Below, one piece after another: positions 15,081 through 24,563 of a stretch of 59,160 nucleotides of DNA (position 1 is the stretch's first letter; each line of letters opens with the position of its first letter). The position numbers and the translations under genes are program-made. The notes beneath the pieces were generated by a model. That model saw only the letters and a list, made by a program, of their open reading frames with translations. It did not search any database and was not told where the DNA came from. This DNA comes from Chloroflexota bacterium (GTDB lineage Bacteria > Chloroflexota > Anaerolineae > Caldilineales > Caldilineaceae). Where the stretch lies: the NCBI GenBank assembly GCA_003577005.1, contig QEUW01000034.1:1-59160 (forward strand), given 5' to 3'.

Positions 15081-16742
15081 TCATCGCGACCGCCAGATCG
15101 ACCAGAGCAGCCCGGTGCCCAGCACAAACACCAACAAGAAACTCAGCCCAAAGACCCATCCGCCCCACGCCGCCCACGCCGGCGGGTGATAGATCAACAT
15201 CAGCAGGCCCAGCCCGATGATCAGCGCAGCGACGAGAATGCTCATGGCGAGGCGGTTCACCGCCCGGTTGAATTGGGCTAACACCTCAGCCAGCCCTTCG
15301 TGACGAGTCGTGACCGTGATCTCGCCTCGCTCCAACTGGCGGGTGATGGTGCGCAACTGTTGGGGCAGGTCAAAGCTCCACTCGGCCAGCTCGGCGAGGC
15401 CTGCCACCATTTTGTGCGCCAGACGGTCCGGCATGCGGCTGCGCAGCCAAATACGGCGCAGATACGGCTCGGCAAACTCCATCAGCTTGAAATCCGGGTC
15501 TAGCTGCGCCCCCAGCCCTTCGCTCATGGCAATGACCTTGACCAACAGCACCAGGTCCGTGGGCAATTGTAGCCGGTGGCGAAACGCAATTCTCATTACC
15601 TCGTTAAAGGTTTCGCCCGCCGCCCACTCGCTGATCGGGCGGTCATAGTAGCGGTCGACAAGCTGGTCAATGTCACGCTTAAGCGCCGCGCGCGGCACGC
15701 GCCCTGACGCAATACCCAAGTCAAGCAATTCATCCACCAGCCGGGCAGTGTCTCGCTGCACCAGCGCCAACACCAGGCGTACCAGCGCCTCGCGCAGACT
15801 TTCGTCCAGCCGCCCTACCATGCCAAAGTCGATCAGCCCGATGACCTCGCCGGGCAGTACAAAGAAATTACCCGGGTGCGGATCAGCATGGAAAAAGCCA
15901 TGCTCGAATACCTCGGTCAGCATGATGCGTACACTGTTGCGCGCCACCTGGCGGCGATCCAGCCCGGCCGCCGCCAGCTTGGCAAGATCGCTGATTTTGA
16001 CGCCCTGCAACCCCTCCATGGTCAGCACACGTTGCGTGCTCAAGTCCCAGTAGATGCGGGGTACATACAGCGCCGGCTCGCCGGCAAAGAGACGCCGGAA
16101 GCGGTCTGCGTTGTGCCCCTCGCGCGTGTAATCAAGCTCGTTACGCAGCGTAAACGCAAACTCGCTCATCCAGCCCTCCACGTCATACTCGGCGCCCAGC
16201 AAGCCGCGCGCGTTTGCCAGCCGCGCCAGTTCAGCCAACACCGCCAGGTCGCGCTCCACCGCCAGTTCGATGCCCGGCCGCTGTACCTTGACCACCACCG
16301 GGGTGCCGTCGCGCAGGTGCGCCGCATGTACCTGGCCGACAGAGGCCGCTGCAAGCGGAGTCGGGTCGAACTCTGCATAGACTGTGTCCGGTAGCGCGCC
16401 CAACTCCGCCTCGATCACCGCAGCCACTGCCGCGTAGGGCACGGGCGGCGCCGCGTCCTGGAGCCTTGAAAACTCTTGAATGTAGTCTGGCGGCAGTAGA
16501 TCGGGGCGCGTGCTGAGCACTTGACCGAGCTTGATGAAGACTACCCCTAGGTCCTCAAAAGCCATACGGAAATGTTCGGGCCGCGTGTACGGTTCTTCCC
16601 GTCGCGGATGGCCCAGCCAGCCGCGGTGAAACAGGACTAGCCAGTCGAGGCCCAGTTCGGGTAGCAGCCAGCCCAGGCCATGGCGAGCCAGGATCGTCGC
16701 GATCTCGCGATAACGATTGAGATGTTGGCAGCGCGGGATCAA
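15081..16742 (-). CDS. AarF/ABC1/UbiB-family atypical kinase
   Basis: The 553-residue protein carries the ABC1 family signatures: KxGQ motif (FIKLGQVLSTRPDLLP), Ala-rich nucleotide loop (AAASVGQVHAAHL), VVVKVQRPGIE with the ATP-site lysine, and the catalytic-type FFHADPHPGNFFVLP then LIDFGMVGRLDE. Two C-terminal helices (LAMSILVAALIIGLGLLMLI and a second) anchor it in the membrane. The family supports ubiquinone/prenyl-lipid metabolism through an unusual ATPase activity. Start is TTG 16742, preceded by GGGAG. It stands alone on the minus strand. Identity is firm; substrate is not. Confidence 0.92.
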   Translation of the reverse strand: MIPRCQHLNRYREIATILARHGLGWLLPELGLDWLVLFHRGWLGHPRREEPYTRPEHFRMAFEDLGVVFIKLGQVLSTRPDLLPPDYIQEFSRLQDAAPPVPYAAVAAVIEAELGALPDTVYAEFDPTPLAAASVGQVHAAHLRDGTPVVVKVQRPGIELAVERDLAVLAELARLANARGLLGAEYDVEGWMSEFAFTLRNELDYTREGHNADRFRRLFAGEPALYVPRIYWDLSTQRVLTMEGLQGVKISDLAKLAAAGLDRRQVARNSVRIMLTEVFEHGFFHADPHPGNFFVLPGEVIGLIDFGMVGRLDESLREALVRLVLALVQRDTARLVDELLDLGIASGRVPRAALKRDIDQLVDRYYDRPISEWAAGETFNEVMRIAFRHRLQLPTDLVLLVKVIAMSEGLGAQLDPDFKLMEFAEPYLRRIWLRSRMPDRLAHKMVAGLAELAEWSFDLPQQLRTITRQLERGEITVTTRHEGLAEVLAQFNRAVNRLAMSILVAALIIGLGLLMLIYHPPAWAAWGGWVFGLSFLLVFVLGTGLLWSIWRSR

Positions 16743-16847
16743 CGGTCTTCTCCCTGGATCAATTCATTCACAACGTCACCCGAAAGCGCGTACGTTCATG
16801 ATCGGAAACCTGACAGCTATGGTTCACCCATCGGCTCAAGTATACAT

Positions 16848-17413
16848 TCAAGAGACAGCACGTGCTTTCACACGCGCCCTTGGTTGTAAGCGAGTACGGA
16901 CTTGGCTCAATTGCATAGCCGGTTGTGGGCGTGCCACGGCTGGGAAATCCTTGCGCAGCGTGCTGTCCCATACCTGGCTACTCGCGCGTTCCAACGTGAG
17001 CAGTTCCGGCGGGCCGAAGGTCGTCGCAAAGCGGGCGTCGCTGTGGAAATATTGGATGACTGCGGTCAGGAAGTTCAGGTCGTTTTCGGCAGCGCCGACT
17101 GTGGCTGGATCGACCACCAGCGCCGCCACTGCCACCCGTTCACGGTCCAAATAGATGTGCTTGCTGCGGCTGACCGTCTGTTCCCAGCAGGGCAGCGCTG
17201 TGCATGATTCGATATCCGCCTGCACGAAGCGGGCGGTGTAGAACTCGCCGGGATAGACAGTGGTGTCCGACGCTGCGGTTGGATCGCCTAGCATGGCCGG
17301 CGTCTGCTTGCGTGTGCGCTGGCCATTGCTGTCGTAGACGTAGCGTGTGATCTCACTGCTGTTCTGGCGCTGGGATGTCCGCAGTTGTCCCTCGTCATCC
17401 CAGCGGATCTTCT
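16848..17413 (-). pseudogene. Distal fragment of the TcB/Rhs-like toxin gene
   Basis: After a one-base shift near 17430 the toxin frame continues as DQKIRWDDEGQLRTSQ, TRYVYDSNGQRTRKQTP and then VYPGEFYTARFVQAD and KHIYLDRERVAVAALVVDP, the YD-repeat style of Rhs/TcC proteins. It ends near 16920 in unrelated sequence; the expected Rhs core and variable toxin end are absent, so a large deletion has removed the business end. Confidence 0.6.
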
Positions 17414-19417
17414 GGTCCGGGCCACACGACCCACCACGCCGTCCACCTCCGCGTCCAACTGGCTCTGCAGCGTCCGCCCCAAGCCGTCGACCCAGATCAT
17501 CGTCCGGATTTGGCTAGAGGGACCGCTGCTGCCGGGCACCACGGCAACGTTGGTGGTGGTGGCCTGTACAGGCTCGTTCGTCCACGCGCCGGGATCAGTG
17601 TAGGTCACAGTGAGGCTATCCTGTCCAGCCGCCAGCTCGTAGGGCCCTGTTACCTCCCGGATTCGGCCAAAAGGGTCGTAACGGGTCTCCTGCCGTTGTC
17701 CATTAGCATCCACCACTACTGTTGGCAGTTGCAGACCATAGTCATACTCCGCTGTAGAGGTAAGCCCGAAGCTGTCCTCGCTGCGCACGGTGAACAGGTG
17801 AGTTGCCTCGTCCGGTGTGTATGTTACCCTGTACGCCGAAGCATCGGCAATAGTGGTGACGAAGCCGGTCTCGTCGTAGGTCAGTTCTATTAACTCGATC
17901 TGATCCCCACTGGGCTCAGCAAATACCTCCTGCTTGATCAGGTTCCCCTGCTCGTCATACACACCGCGGCGGAAACGTAGCCGCCGGCCGTTGGCATCGC
18001 TTTGGCGCACATCCAGACTGTGGACCCGGTCAACCATGTGCGCCCTAACCATGTGCGCCCTGCGGAACTCGCCCCGCTCTTCGTGTTCATAAGTGATGAG
18101 GGCAACCAAGTCATCTTCCGTCCCCGCATCCTGCTCGTCGCGAGTCTGGATCGCATTCCCAAAGTCGTCGTACACCTCAAAGTGTAAAACGGTCACTTTG
18201 GGCATCGAGCCGCCCTCGTACCTGCGCGTGGTGACGCTGGTCGGCTTGACAAACCAGGCATCACAAGGTGTTTGATTGGCGGCAAGGGTTGTACCATTGA
18301 AGAGGTTGCGGAGCGGCATGGGCAGTTTCTGCAGACACTCCTGATCCACACGCGGCAACACACCCATGATCGGTGATGGAGACGGTTCGTAGGCATTCTC
18401 CGTCTCGATATAGAGTTCGCCTTGTGCTCCCCGAATCCGCGTACTCAAGACGAGGCCGCGCGTACGGTAGTCTCGATTGGCGTAGGTGGTTTCAGCAATG
18501 CGACCATCGCCGCGCAGGCTCCGTACGGTGGCAAATCCATAGAACTCGCGCTCAATGCGGTCGTAAAAGGGATTCTCATACTCAAACTGCTGGGAAATGG
18601 ATGCCGTTCTGTAGCCTGCTGGGAATGTATCTTCATGCTCAAGCGTGGCCACCACTAGCAGCCACCGGGCGTTCGGATCGTTTTCGGTGGGTGTCTGCTG
18701 TTCGTAATCCAGTACGATGCGCCCACCCAGGGGGCGATGGACAGTCTGCAGCAGGTTAGCGCCGCCGAATAGATTTTCCTGGACCTGAAGGGCGCCGTCC
18801 TGCTCGCGACCGCTGCGCAGAACGCGGTCGGCCAGCCCATCACCGTTCACATCGTAGAATCCCACCTGAGTTGCATTGGCTCCATGGGCATAACTGAACG
18901 AAACGCCGCCCTTGACAAAGATATAGGTGACTTCCGCACCCCCAGACCAGGTCGTAACACTCGAATTGGTCACGTTTAGTGTGTCTGGCGCTTCGTTGAG
19001 GACATCACTGAACATTTGGAAAAGCAGAGAGCTAATTCCAGACAGTTCCGGCGGCTCAGGGGTACTGCTCCAAGTGGGAACAGTCAGCGCTTTCTCAGGC
19101 TCAGAGAGGAAGGCGACTTGCCCCGGCGCCAGCGAACCGCTCCGGTTAAAGCGAACCTGCAGCGTTGAGCTTTGTGGATTCTTCAACAGGAGATCAGGAA
19201 GCCCATCGCCATTCACGTCGGCAAGCAGACGTCGCGTCTGTACGAGAGTCGTACTGGCACTTCTGCTTCTGGAACCCCATCCCCATCTGTATCGTCACTC
19301 CCAAAATTCTCTGGGGTAGAGGGATCGCTATCGATACAGTCAGGAATCCCGTCGCCATCTCTATCGCCGCTATCGACGTCTTTACCGGTTGTGTACGTAA
19401 GCGTTAAAACGGGTCAT
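17414..19417 (-). pseudogene. TcB/SpvB-like insecticidal toxin-complex protein, frameshifted and truncated
   Basis: The main frame (to 19253) contains VNGDGLPDLLLKN and FYDVNGDGLADRVLRSG repeats, a TcB middle (GRIVLDYEQQTPTENDPNAR; FEYENPFYDRIEREFYGFAT; EHEDTFPAG) and YD-type repeats (RVTYTPDEATHLFTV; EYDYGLQLPTVV). In known Tc toxins TcB with TcC forms the cocoon that holds the toxic peptide. A one-base loss near 19255 separates an upstream part with DGDGIPDCIDSDPSTPENF; another near 17430 separates the distal part. A 15-bp tandem duplication (18032-18061) gives a doubled RAHMV. The 5' end is fused to an unrelated gene start at about 19404. Confidence 0.7.
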
Positions 19418-19481
19418 AGCGGGGGTTGTCCAAATCAATCAAAAGGTGCTCAAGCGCAATCGATTGAATTTTCGCGGCCAT
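19404..19481 (-). pseudogene. N-terminal stub of a ParB-like domain protein
   Basis: ATG 19481 has a strong site (AAAGGGAGG) and reads IQSIALEHLLIDLDNPRYDP then TAA. This looks like the first strand and loop of a ParB/sulfiredoxin-type protein (consensus LLIDPNNPR). The rest is gone: the toxin fragment joins here, so this marks the exact breakpoint. Confidence 0.4.
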
Positions 19482-19498
19482 GCTCAAAAATCCTCCCT

Positions 19499-19741
19499 TT
19501 AATTTGCCTTCACGTTTACTACTCGGATTACCGTCTCACTGGGATTAGACTGATCAACCTCATACATTACCCAGTAACCAGCCACCAACCACTCATAAGC
19601 TCCAGGCCGGTCAGGCAGGGGCACAGCCCAGTCGGGCACCGGGTTTGTTTTCAACGATTCAATTGCCCGACGTAAGGCTGCCCCCTGCTCTCCGAGACTT
19701 CGCACCAGGATAGTCACCTGCTGGCTATAGTGCATCCGCAT
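19499..19741 (-). CDS. RelE/ParE-superfamily toxin
   Basis: This 80-residue protein (HYSQQVTILVRSLGEQGAAL; YWVMYEVDQSNPSETVIRVV) has the size and C-terminal VxxDxxxxxVxVxxV pattern of RelE/ParE-type toxins, which cut mRNA on the ribosome or poison gyrase. Its ATG begins directly after the antitoxin stop, the standard order with antitoxin first. Complete in length. Confidence 0.65.
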   Translation of the reverse strand: MRMHYSQQVTILVRSLGEQGAALRRAIESLKTNPVPDWAVPLPDRPGAYEWLVAGYWVMYEVDQSNPSETVIRVVNVKAN

Positions 19742-19984
19742 TTAGAGAGTCTCGCTATAGTTGCCGGCTTTCATCTCAGCCAAAAATTTGTCAAATTCCA
19801 ACAGCCGCTGTAGCCGTGCGAGTTCTGCTATCAACTGGTTCCACTTATCAGGATGAACCAAAACGCCGGCGCCATAGCCGCCGCGAGTTAACAGGATAGG
19901 AGTTTCATCAAGCTTGGCCACAATCTCGGCCTGCTTGTTCCTAAGGTCACTCACCGGAAGGGTGGGCATAGCACTGTACAACAT
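19742..19984 (-). CDS. Phd/YefM-type antitoxin
   Basis: The 80-residue protein has the Phd N-terminal fold signature (LPVSDLRNKQAEIVAKLDET, PILLTRGGYGAGVLV) that binds the operator, then a C-terminal helix that neutralises the toxin. GGAGG lies 6 bases before ATG 19984. It pairs with the toxin immediately downstream and should repress both. Confidence 0.85.
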   Translation of the reverse strand: MLYSAMPTLPVSDLRNKQAEIVAKLDETPILLTRGGYGAGVLVHPDKWNQLIAELARLQRLLEFDKFLAEMKAGNYSETL

Positions 19985-20164
19985 GGTTAACCTCCAATGA
20001 CAGAGTCTGTACGTCAGGCGTCATTGTAGTGGAGGCACTAAGGTTTAGACAAATCAATAAGATCAAGAATGGTCAATCGGGTCATAGGTGCCGCTTCTTG
20101 ATATAGGCCCTCCTCGCTTGCTCTGATTCATTAAGTTGCCAGCTCAACGGGCGAGTGTTTTGGA

Positions 20165-21142
20165 TCAGATCCGGATTCGCTCCACCTCTTCCAAAGTAAT
20201 GTCATCACTGGTGCGGTCATATAACTTAGTGGTGCGGGGAGAGGAGTGGGCGGCTATTTTCTGGGCCCCCTCAATCGTGCCCCCGTTCTCGAGGTAGGCA
20301 GTGATGCCGGTAGCCCGCAAGGTGTGACAACAGATTTCCTCTGACAGGCCTGCCTGGCGGGCCCGGCGTTTGATCATCTGCCAGACCTCGGTGCGGTGCA
20401 TGCGGCGCTCGGTGAGCTGGCGCCGGGGGTTGACGCTACGAAACAGGGGGGTCTTTTTGGCGCCAGCGATGCCCGCCGCTTCCAGATAGGCGTCAATATA
20501 TTCCTCGGCTTTGTGGTGCGCCGGCACCTCATGGTACTTACCGCCTTTTTCGTGCAGCCGGAACCACCAGCGCTTGCCCTTCTGAAAGTAGTCCTCCACG
20601 TCCATGCCCACCACCGCCCCCACCCGGGCAAAGCTGAAAACCATCACCGAGATCAGCGCCCGGTCACGCAGGCCAATCAGCTTACTGGTATCAATGGCAT
20701 CCGGCAGCTCACGGGTTTCCCCGGCGGTAAGCACCGGGGTCTTGCCGCCTGTGACCTGGTACTTGGGGCCACGTACAGCAGCCCCAGGATTGAAGCGTAC
20801 CACTTGCCGGGTGACCAAAAAATCAAACAGCATGCGAATAGCGGCCAGGTGCTGTTTGACCGTAGGCGGCTCCACCGTTTCCCCTAACTCCTGCACGTAC
20901 AGCGCGACGCGTACGGGTTCAATGCTGGTTAACTCAATCCCTAAGCGTTCACACCACTGACTGAAGCGGACGGCCGCCCGATAATAGGCCAGGCGGGTGT
21001 TGGGGTTGTGGATGTTGGCGGTGAAGAACTCGATGAAGTGGTAGGCCGCTTGGTCGCCGGCCTGCACAAAGCAGAACACTACCAACACCGCTTTACCAAA
21101 AAATGCAACCGTGAAGGACACCCAATTTCTCGATACCAACAT
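20165..21142 (-). CDS. Tyrosine recombinase/integrase
   Basis: The protein (325 residues from ATG 21142; a GTG at 21088 is an alternative start) has a core-binding N-domain (FFTANIHNPNTRLAYYRAAV) and a catalytic domain with the full set: Arg in SFARVGAVVGMD, Lys in EKGGKYHEVP, HTLR, His in AHSSPRTTKL and Tyr in KLYDRT. It is probably an active integrase. Its first codons overlap the start of the divergent PIN gene, so one of the two N-termini was probably lost in a rearrangement. No att site could be recognised. Confidence 0.88.
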   Translation of the reverse strand: MLVSRNWVSFTVAFFGKAVLVVFCFVQAGDQAAYHFIEFFTANIHNPNTRLAYYRAAVRFSQWCERLGIELTSIEPVRVALYVQELGETVEPPTVKQHLAAIRMLFDFLVTRQVVRFNPGAAVRGPKYQVTGGKTPVLTAGETRELPDAIDTSKLIGLRDRALISVMVFSFARVGAVVGMDVEDYFQKGKRWWFRLHEKGGKYHEVPAHHKAEEYIDAYLEAAGIAGAKKTPLFRSVNPRRQLTERRMHRTEVWQMIKRRARQAGLSEEICCHTLRATGITAYLENGGTIEGAQKIAAHSSPRTTKLYDRTSDDITLEEVERIRI

Positions 21143-21602
21143 CTTCCTGCGCTACCTCACCCGTGATGATGTCCAAAAGCACCAGGCCTGTCTGGCCTTA
21201 TTTCAGCAAGGCGAACAGAGCCAGGTGAGCCTGGTGACCTCAGAATCGGTGATCGCCGAAGTGGTGTATGTGCTGAGTTCGCCCAAGCACTATCAGATCT
21301 CTCGCTCCCGCATTCAAGTCGCTCTCTCCCGCCTGCTCGTCCGAGTCGAGAACGTGCAAGCGATTCTGGAAAAACAGAATCAAGCCGGGCTCATCCGGAG
21401 AAAGTTAGATCCAGAACAGGCCTATCGGGTGGCCTGGCGCAATCCGTTCCATTGGGTGGTAGCGCAGATGACCTTGCTGGAGATCGAAATGGTCAAATTG
21501 GAAGAGGTCTTTTTACCCTATATCGTCAATCCCCAGGGGAAAAGCCTCTTTGAAGTGTTCAAGGCATATCAATTTCAGCTGCCACTCCCGCAAGAGAAGT
21601 AG
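21111..21602 (+). CDS. PIN-domain protein, C-terminal half atypical
   Basis: GTG 21111 opens a PIN/VapC start (FLDTNIFLRYLTRDDVQKHQ; SLVTSESVIAEVVYVLSSP) with the first metal-binding Asp and the conserved Glu. After about residue 85 the sequence leaves the PIN pattern: the usual DAxLAA motif and final Asp are missing, and the tail (PFHWVVAQMTLLEIEMVKLE, then LPYIVNPQGKSLFEVFKAYQ) is unlike VapC. It looks like a chimera and may be inactive as an RNase. No VapB antitoxin is next to it. Confidence 0.6.
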   Translation: MKDTQFLDTNIFLRYLTRDDVQKHQACLALFQQGEQSQVSLVTSESVIAEVVYVLSSPKHYQISRSRIQVALSRLLVRVENVQAILEKQNQAGLIRRKLDPEQAYRVAWRNPFHWVVAQMTLLEIEMVKLEEVFLPYIVNPQGKSLFEVFKAYQFQLPLPQEK

Positions 21603-21831
21603 CGCCGGTAGCTCTCGTTTGACTGTCAAAACCCCCCTCAGAATCCCACTTTCGGGCGATGACACGCTTCTGTTCAGCCCGTATACTTGCCATACCACCA
21701 GTGGTAACGTGGGTTATTTATATCTGCATCCTTGTCGTCGGCTACCCGATGTCCGATGTCCAGTCGCAGCGTAGAGGCACTGCGCTGACATCCTTCTCTT
21801 TTTTGCTACACTGAAGAGGAGTGACACCCAT

Positions 21832-22512
21832 ATGATCCAAACCAACCCTCAAGTAGACCGCTTCAAACAGCAATTACGAGAGGCATTGCAGCAAGAGGCT
21901 GTCCAGTGCCGCGCCGCCACCATTGCGAAACATGCTCATGTCTACACCTGTGGCGATCACGACGAGACGGTCTATTTCATCGAAAGCGGGCAAATCAAAC
22001 TGCTGATGCACGCGCCAGAAGGGCGGGAATGTCTCTTGGCTATCCATACCGCCGGCGATATCTTCGGCGAGTTGTGCCTTGCGGGTCAGGGGGAACGTCA
22101 GGATACGGCCACGGCTATGGAAGAGACGGTCGTCAGACTGATTCCGTGCGCCCAGTTCTTCCAATGCTTAAGCCAGAACGCGCTGTGGGCGGGCTTCGTG
22201 CAATACCTGGCGGTGCGCATTGCCGGCCAACAAGAAGTCATCGCTAATCTGGTGACGGTGGACAGCGAACAACGGCTGGGGCAGACGCTGTTGCACCTGG
22301 CGCGTAAGCTCGGCCAGCAAGATCCGCGCAGCATTCGCATCGAACAACGCATTACCCACGAAGAACTATCAGAAATGGTGGGCACGACACGGCCGCGCAT
22401 CAGCACGTTTATGCAGCGCTTCCGGGCGCTGGGACTGATTGAGACCAGCGCCGAGCACTTTCTCATCGTCAAAGAGCAGAAGCTCACCGCCTACTTGGCA
22501 GGCATCGCCTAA
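21832..22512 (+). CDS. Crp/Fnr-family transcriptional regulator
   Basis: The 226-residue protein has an N-terminal cyclic-nucleotide-binding-type barrel (VYFIESGQIKLLMHAPEGRE; AGDIFGELCLAGQGERQDTA), a dimer helix and a C-terminal winged helix with recognition motif HEELSEMVGTTRPRISTFMQ. It lacks an N-terminal Cys cluster of the FNR type, so an iron-sulfur sensor is unlikely. It precedes the SDR/oxidoreductase genes by about 280 bp and may regulate them. Confidence 0.92.
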   Translation: MIQTNPQVDRFKQQLREALQQEAVQCRAATIAKHAHVYTCGDHDETVYFIESGQIKLLMHAPEGRECLLAIHTAGDIFGELCLAGQGERQDTATAMEETVVRLIPCAQFFQCLSQNALWAGFVQYLAVRIAGQQEVIANLVTVDSEQRLGQTLLHLARKLGQQDPRSIRIEQRITHEELSEMVGTTRPRISTFMQRFRALGLIETSAEHFLIVKEQKLTAYLAGIA

Positions 22513-22789
22513 ACCCACTGCGTGCGTTCCTATTCACTTACCCAAGATTTTTAAAAGTGTTCAATATTGGACAGACAGCCAGCCCGAATTGGTGTATCCT
22601 CAAGAGTTAGAGAGTTCCGCGCGCAGGTGCTACCCACGAATAGCGACATGATCAGATGAAAGCAGGCTATCCGTTAGTTTTGGCAAGGTGAGCAAGGGGA
22701 AGGAAGCGGTAGCGCCAAGGATGTCTAGCAGACGATTCCAGATGGCGTGGACAGAGGGTGGATCCAGGGGAACCGGCAAGGAGGCCAAC

Positions 22790-23551
22790 ATGGCAAGCGA
22801 TGGACAATTCGCAGGCAAGGTGGCGTTGATCACAGGCGCTGGCTCGGGTATCGGTGAGACCGTCGCCACTACGCTGGCGACCCGGGGTGCGCAAGTGGTG
22901 GTGGCCGATATCAACCTGAAAGCGGCCGAACGCGTGGTGGAGACGATGAGTCAGTCTAGGGGCGTCGCCGCAGCGGTGCAGGCGGATGTGGCAAATCCTG
23001 CCGGCGTCGAGGCGATGGTGAAGTTTGCTGTCGACACCTATGGCGGTCTCGATATCGCCGTGAATAATGCTGGGATCGGGGGTGAGACGAATCCGACCGG
23101 CAGCTATTCCGTGGAGAGTTGGCAGCGGGTGATCGACATTAATCTCAACGGCGTGTTCTACTCGATGCGTTATGAGATTCCTGCCATGCTTGCTCGTGGC
23201 GGAGGCGTGATTGTGAATATCGCCTCTATTTTGGGAACTGTGGGGACGGCGAACTCGCCGGCCTATGTGGCGGCCAAACATGGGGTGGTTGGCCTGACCA
23301 AGGCTGCTGCTCTCGAATATGCGACGCAGGGCATTCGTGTCAATAGTGTCGGCCCGGGCTATATCGCAACCCCGTTGCTTGACGCGAACCTCGATGCCGA
23401 CACACAAAAGGCGATTGGCGACCTCCACCCCGTGAAGCGCCTGGGGACAGACAAAGAGGTGGCAGCGCTTATCGTGTTTCTCGCCTCTGATGAAGCCTCC
23501 TTCATCACCGGTAGCTATCATCTGGTAGATGGTGGCTATACTGCACAATAA
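22790..23551 (+). CDS. Short-chain dehydrogenase/reductase (SDR)
   Basis: ATG 22790 is preceded by AAGGAGG; the longer frame from 22688 has no such site. The 253-residue protein shows the classical SDR set: TGAGSGIGE nucleotide loop, D in VVVADIN (acidic residue that prefers NAD), NNAG, Ser in ASILG, YVAAK catalytic pair, and PG-Y-IATPLL. It reduces or oxidises an unknown alcohol/ketone. It begins the module SDR - quinone oxidoreductase - FMN reductase, whose other copy lies at 39.4-42 kb in the same gene order. Confidence 0.93.
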   Translation: MASDGQFAGKVALITGAGSGIGETVATTLATRGAQVVVADINLKAAERVVETMSQSRGVAAAVQADVANPAGVEAMVKFAVDTYGGLDIAVNNAGIGGETNPTGSYSVESWQRVIDINLNGVFYSMRYEIPAMLARGGGVIVNIASILGTVGTANSPAYVAAKHGVVGLTKAAALEYATQGIRVNSVGPGYIATPLLDANLDADTQKAIGDLHPVKRLGTDKEVAALIVFLASDEASFITGSYHLVDGGYTAQ

Positions 23552-23626
23552 GTTGTTCTCCCCATTTTCCCGCGTGAATCGATCCATCTGCTCGGACGGC
23601 GTTAGCGACAGGAAAGGAGAATATTC

Positions 23627-24537
23627 ATGCAAGCCGCACGCATTTACCAATGGGGCCAACCTTCCACCTGGAGGATATGCCCCAACCCATACCTGACACG
23701 GATGAAGTGTTGGTGCGCGTCCATGCCGCCTCGGTGAACCCAATTGATGGCATTATTGCCGCCGGCCACATGCAGTCCATGTATGCCCTGCCCATGACCC
23801 TCGGCACCGATTTTGCCGGAGAGGTCGTGGCAACCGGTAGCGAGATCAAGCATGTGCAGCCCGGAGATGCGGTCTATGGCATGAGTCTGGCGCGCGGGAC
23901 ATTTGCCCAGTATGCTGTGGTCAAAGCGCCTGGCGTGGCGGCCAAGCCGCAATCGCTCGACGACGTGCAGATGGCTGCCGTACCGCTGACCGGCCTCAGC
24001 GCCTGGCAAACCTTGTTTACCCTGGCGCAACTGAAACGCGGCGAGCGCCTCTTGATTCACGGGGCAGCTGGTGGCATTGGCATCTTTGCCGTTCAACTGG
24101 CGAAAGCGCAGGGTGCTTTCGTCAGTTGCAGCGACCTGCCGGACAAGGCGGCGTTTCTGCGTGAACCGGGCGTCGACCAGGTGATTGACGCGCAGGGGCA
24201 GCGGTTTGAAGATGTGGTCGACCAGGTCGATGTCGTGCTTGATCTTTTCGGGCGCGATCTAGTCGAGCGTTCCTTCCGCGTGCTCAAGCGGGGCGGGCGC
24301 TATGTGACGACGGCGGCGCAGCCATCTCAAGAAGATGCGGAACGACATGGGATTCAGGCGTATAGCACCTTTACGCAGCCGACAGTCGAGGAGTTAACCA
24401 AACTCGCTGAACAGATTGATGCCGGGAAGCTCAAGGTGTATGTGAGCCGCACCTTTCCACTGGAAGAAGTCCAAGCTGCGCTAGCGTTTAAGCCGCCGGG
24501 GGATACACCTGGCAAAGTCGTCGTGACCGTCAACTGA
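23627..24537 (+). pseudogene. Zinc-type/quinone oxidoreductase (MDR family) with a one-base frameshift near its start
   Basis: ATG 23627 with GGAAAGGAG upstream reads MQAARIYQWGQP, matching the start of the paralogue at 41104 (MKAVRVKQWGQP), but then runs out of frame; the rest continues one base over as FHLEDMPQPIPDTDEVLVRV. One T lost near 23657 explains it. From 23660 on the 290-residue MDR protein is complete: LGTDFAGEV, GAAGGIGIFAVQLAKAQGA NADPH loop, and TFPLEEVQAALAFK. ATG 23650 could still yield a protein lacking about 12 residues, so function may persist. It may also be a sequencing error. It has no zinc ligand cluster, as in quinone oxidoreductases. Confidence 0.75.
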
Positions 24538-24563
24538 TGCTGGGAAGGATCTGACACCCTAAA

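Noticed and set aside
21663..21785. Tandem CCGATGTCC-like repeat upstream of the Crp/Fnr gene
   Set aside because: Only a partial two-unit repeat (GATGTCCGATGTCC); not enough to call an operator.
22667..23743. 358-residue minus-strand ORF
   Set aside because: Antisense of the SDR gene; His/Arg/Leu-rich, no recognisable domain.
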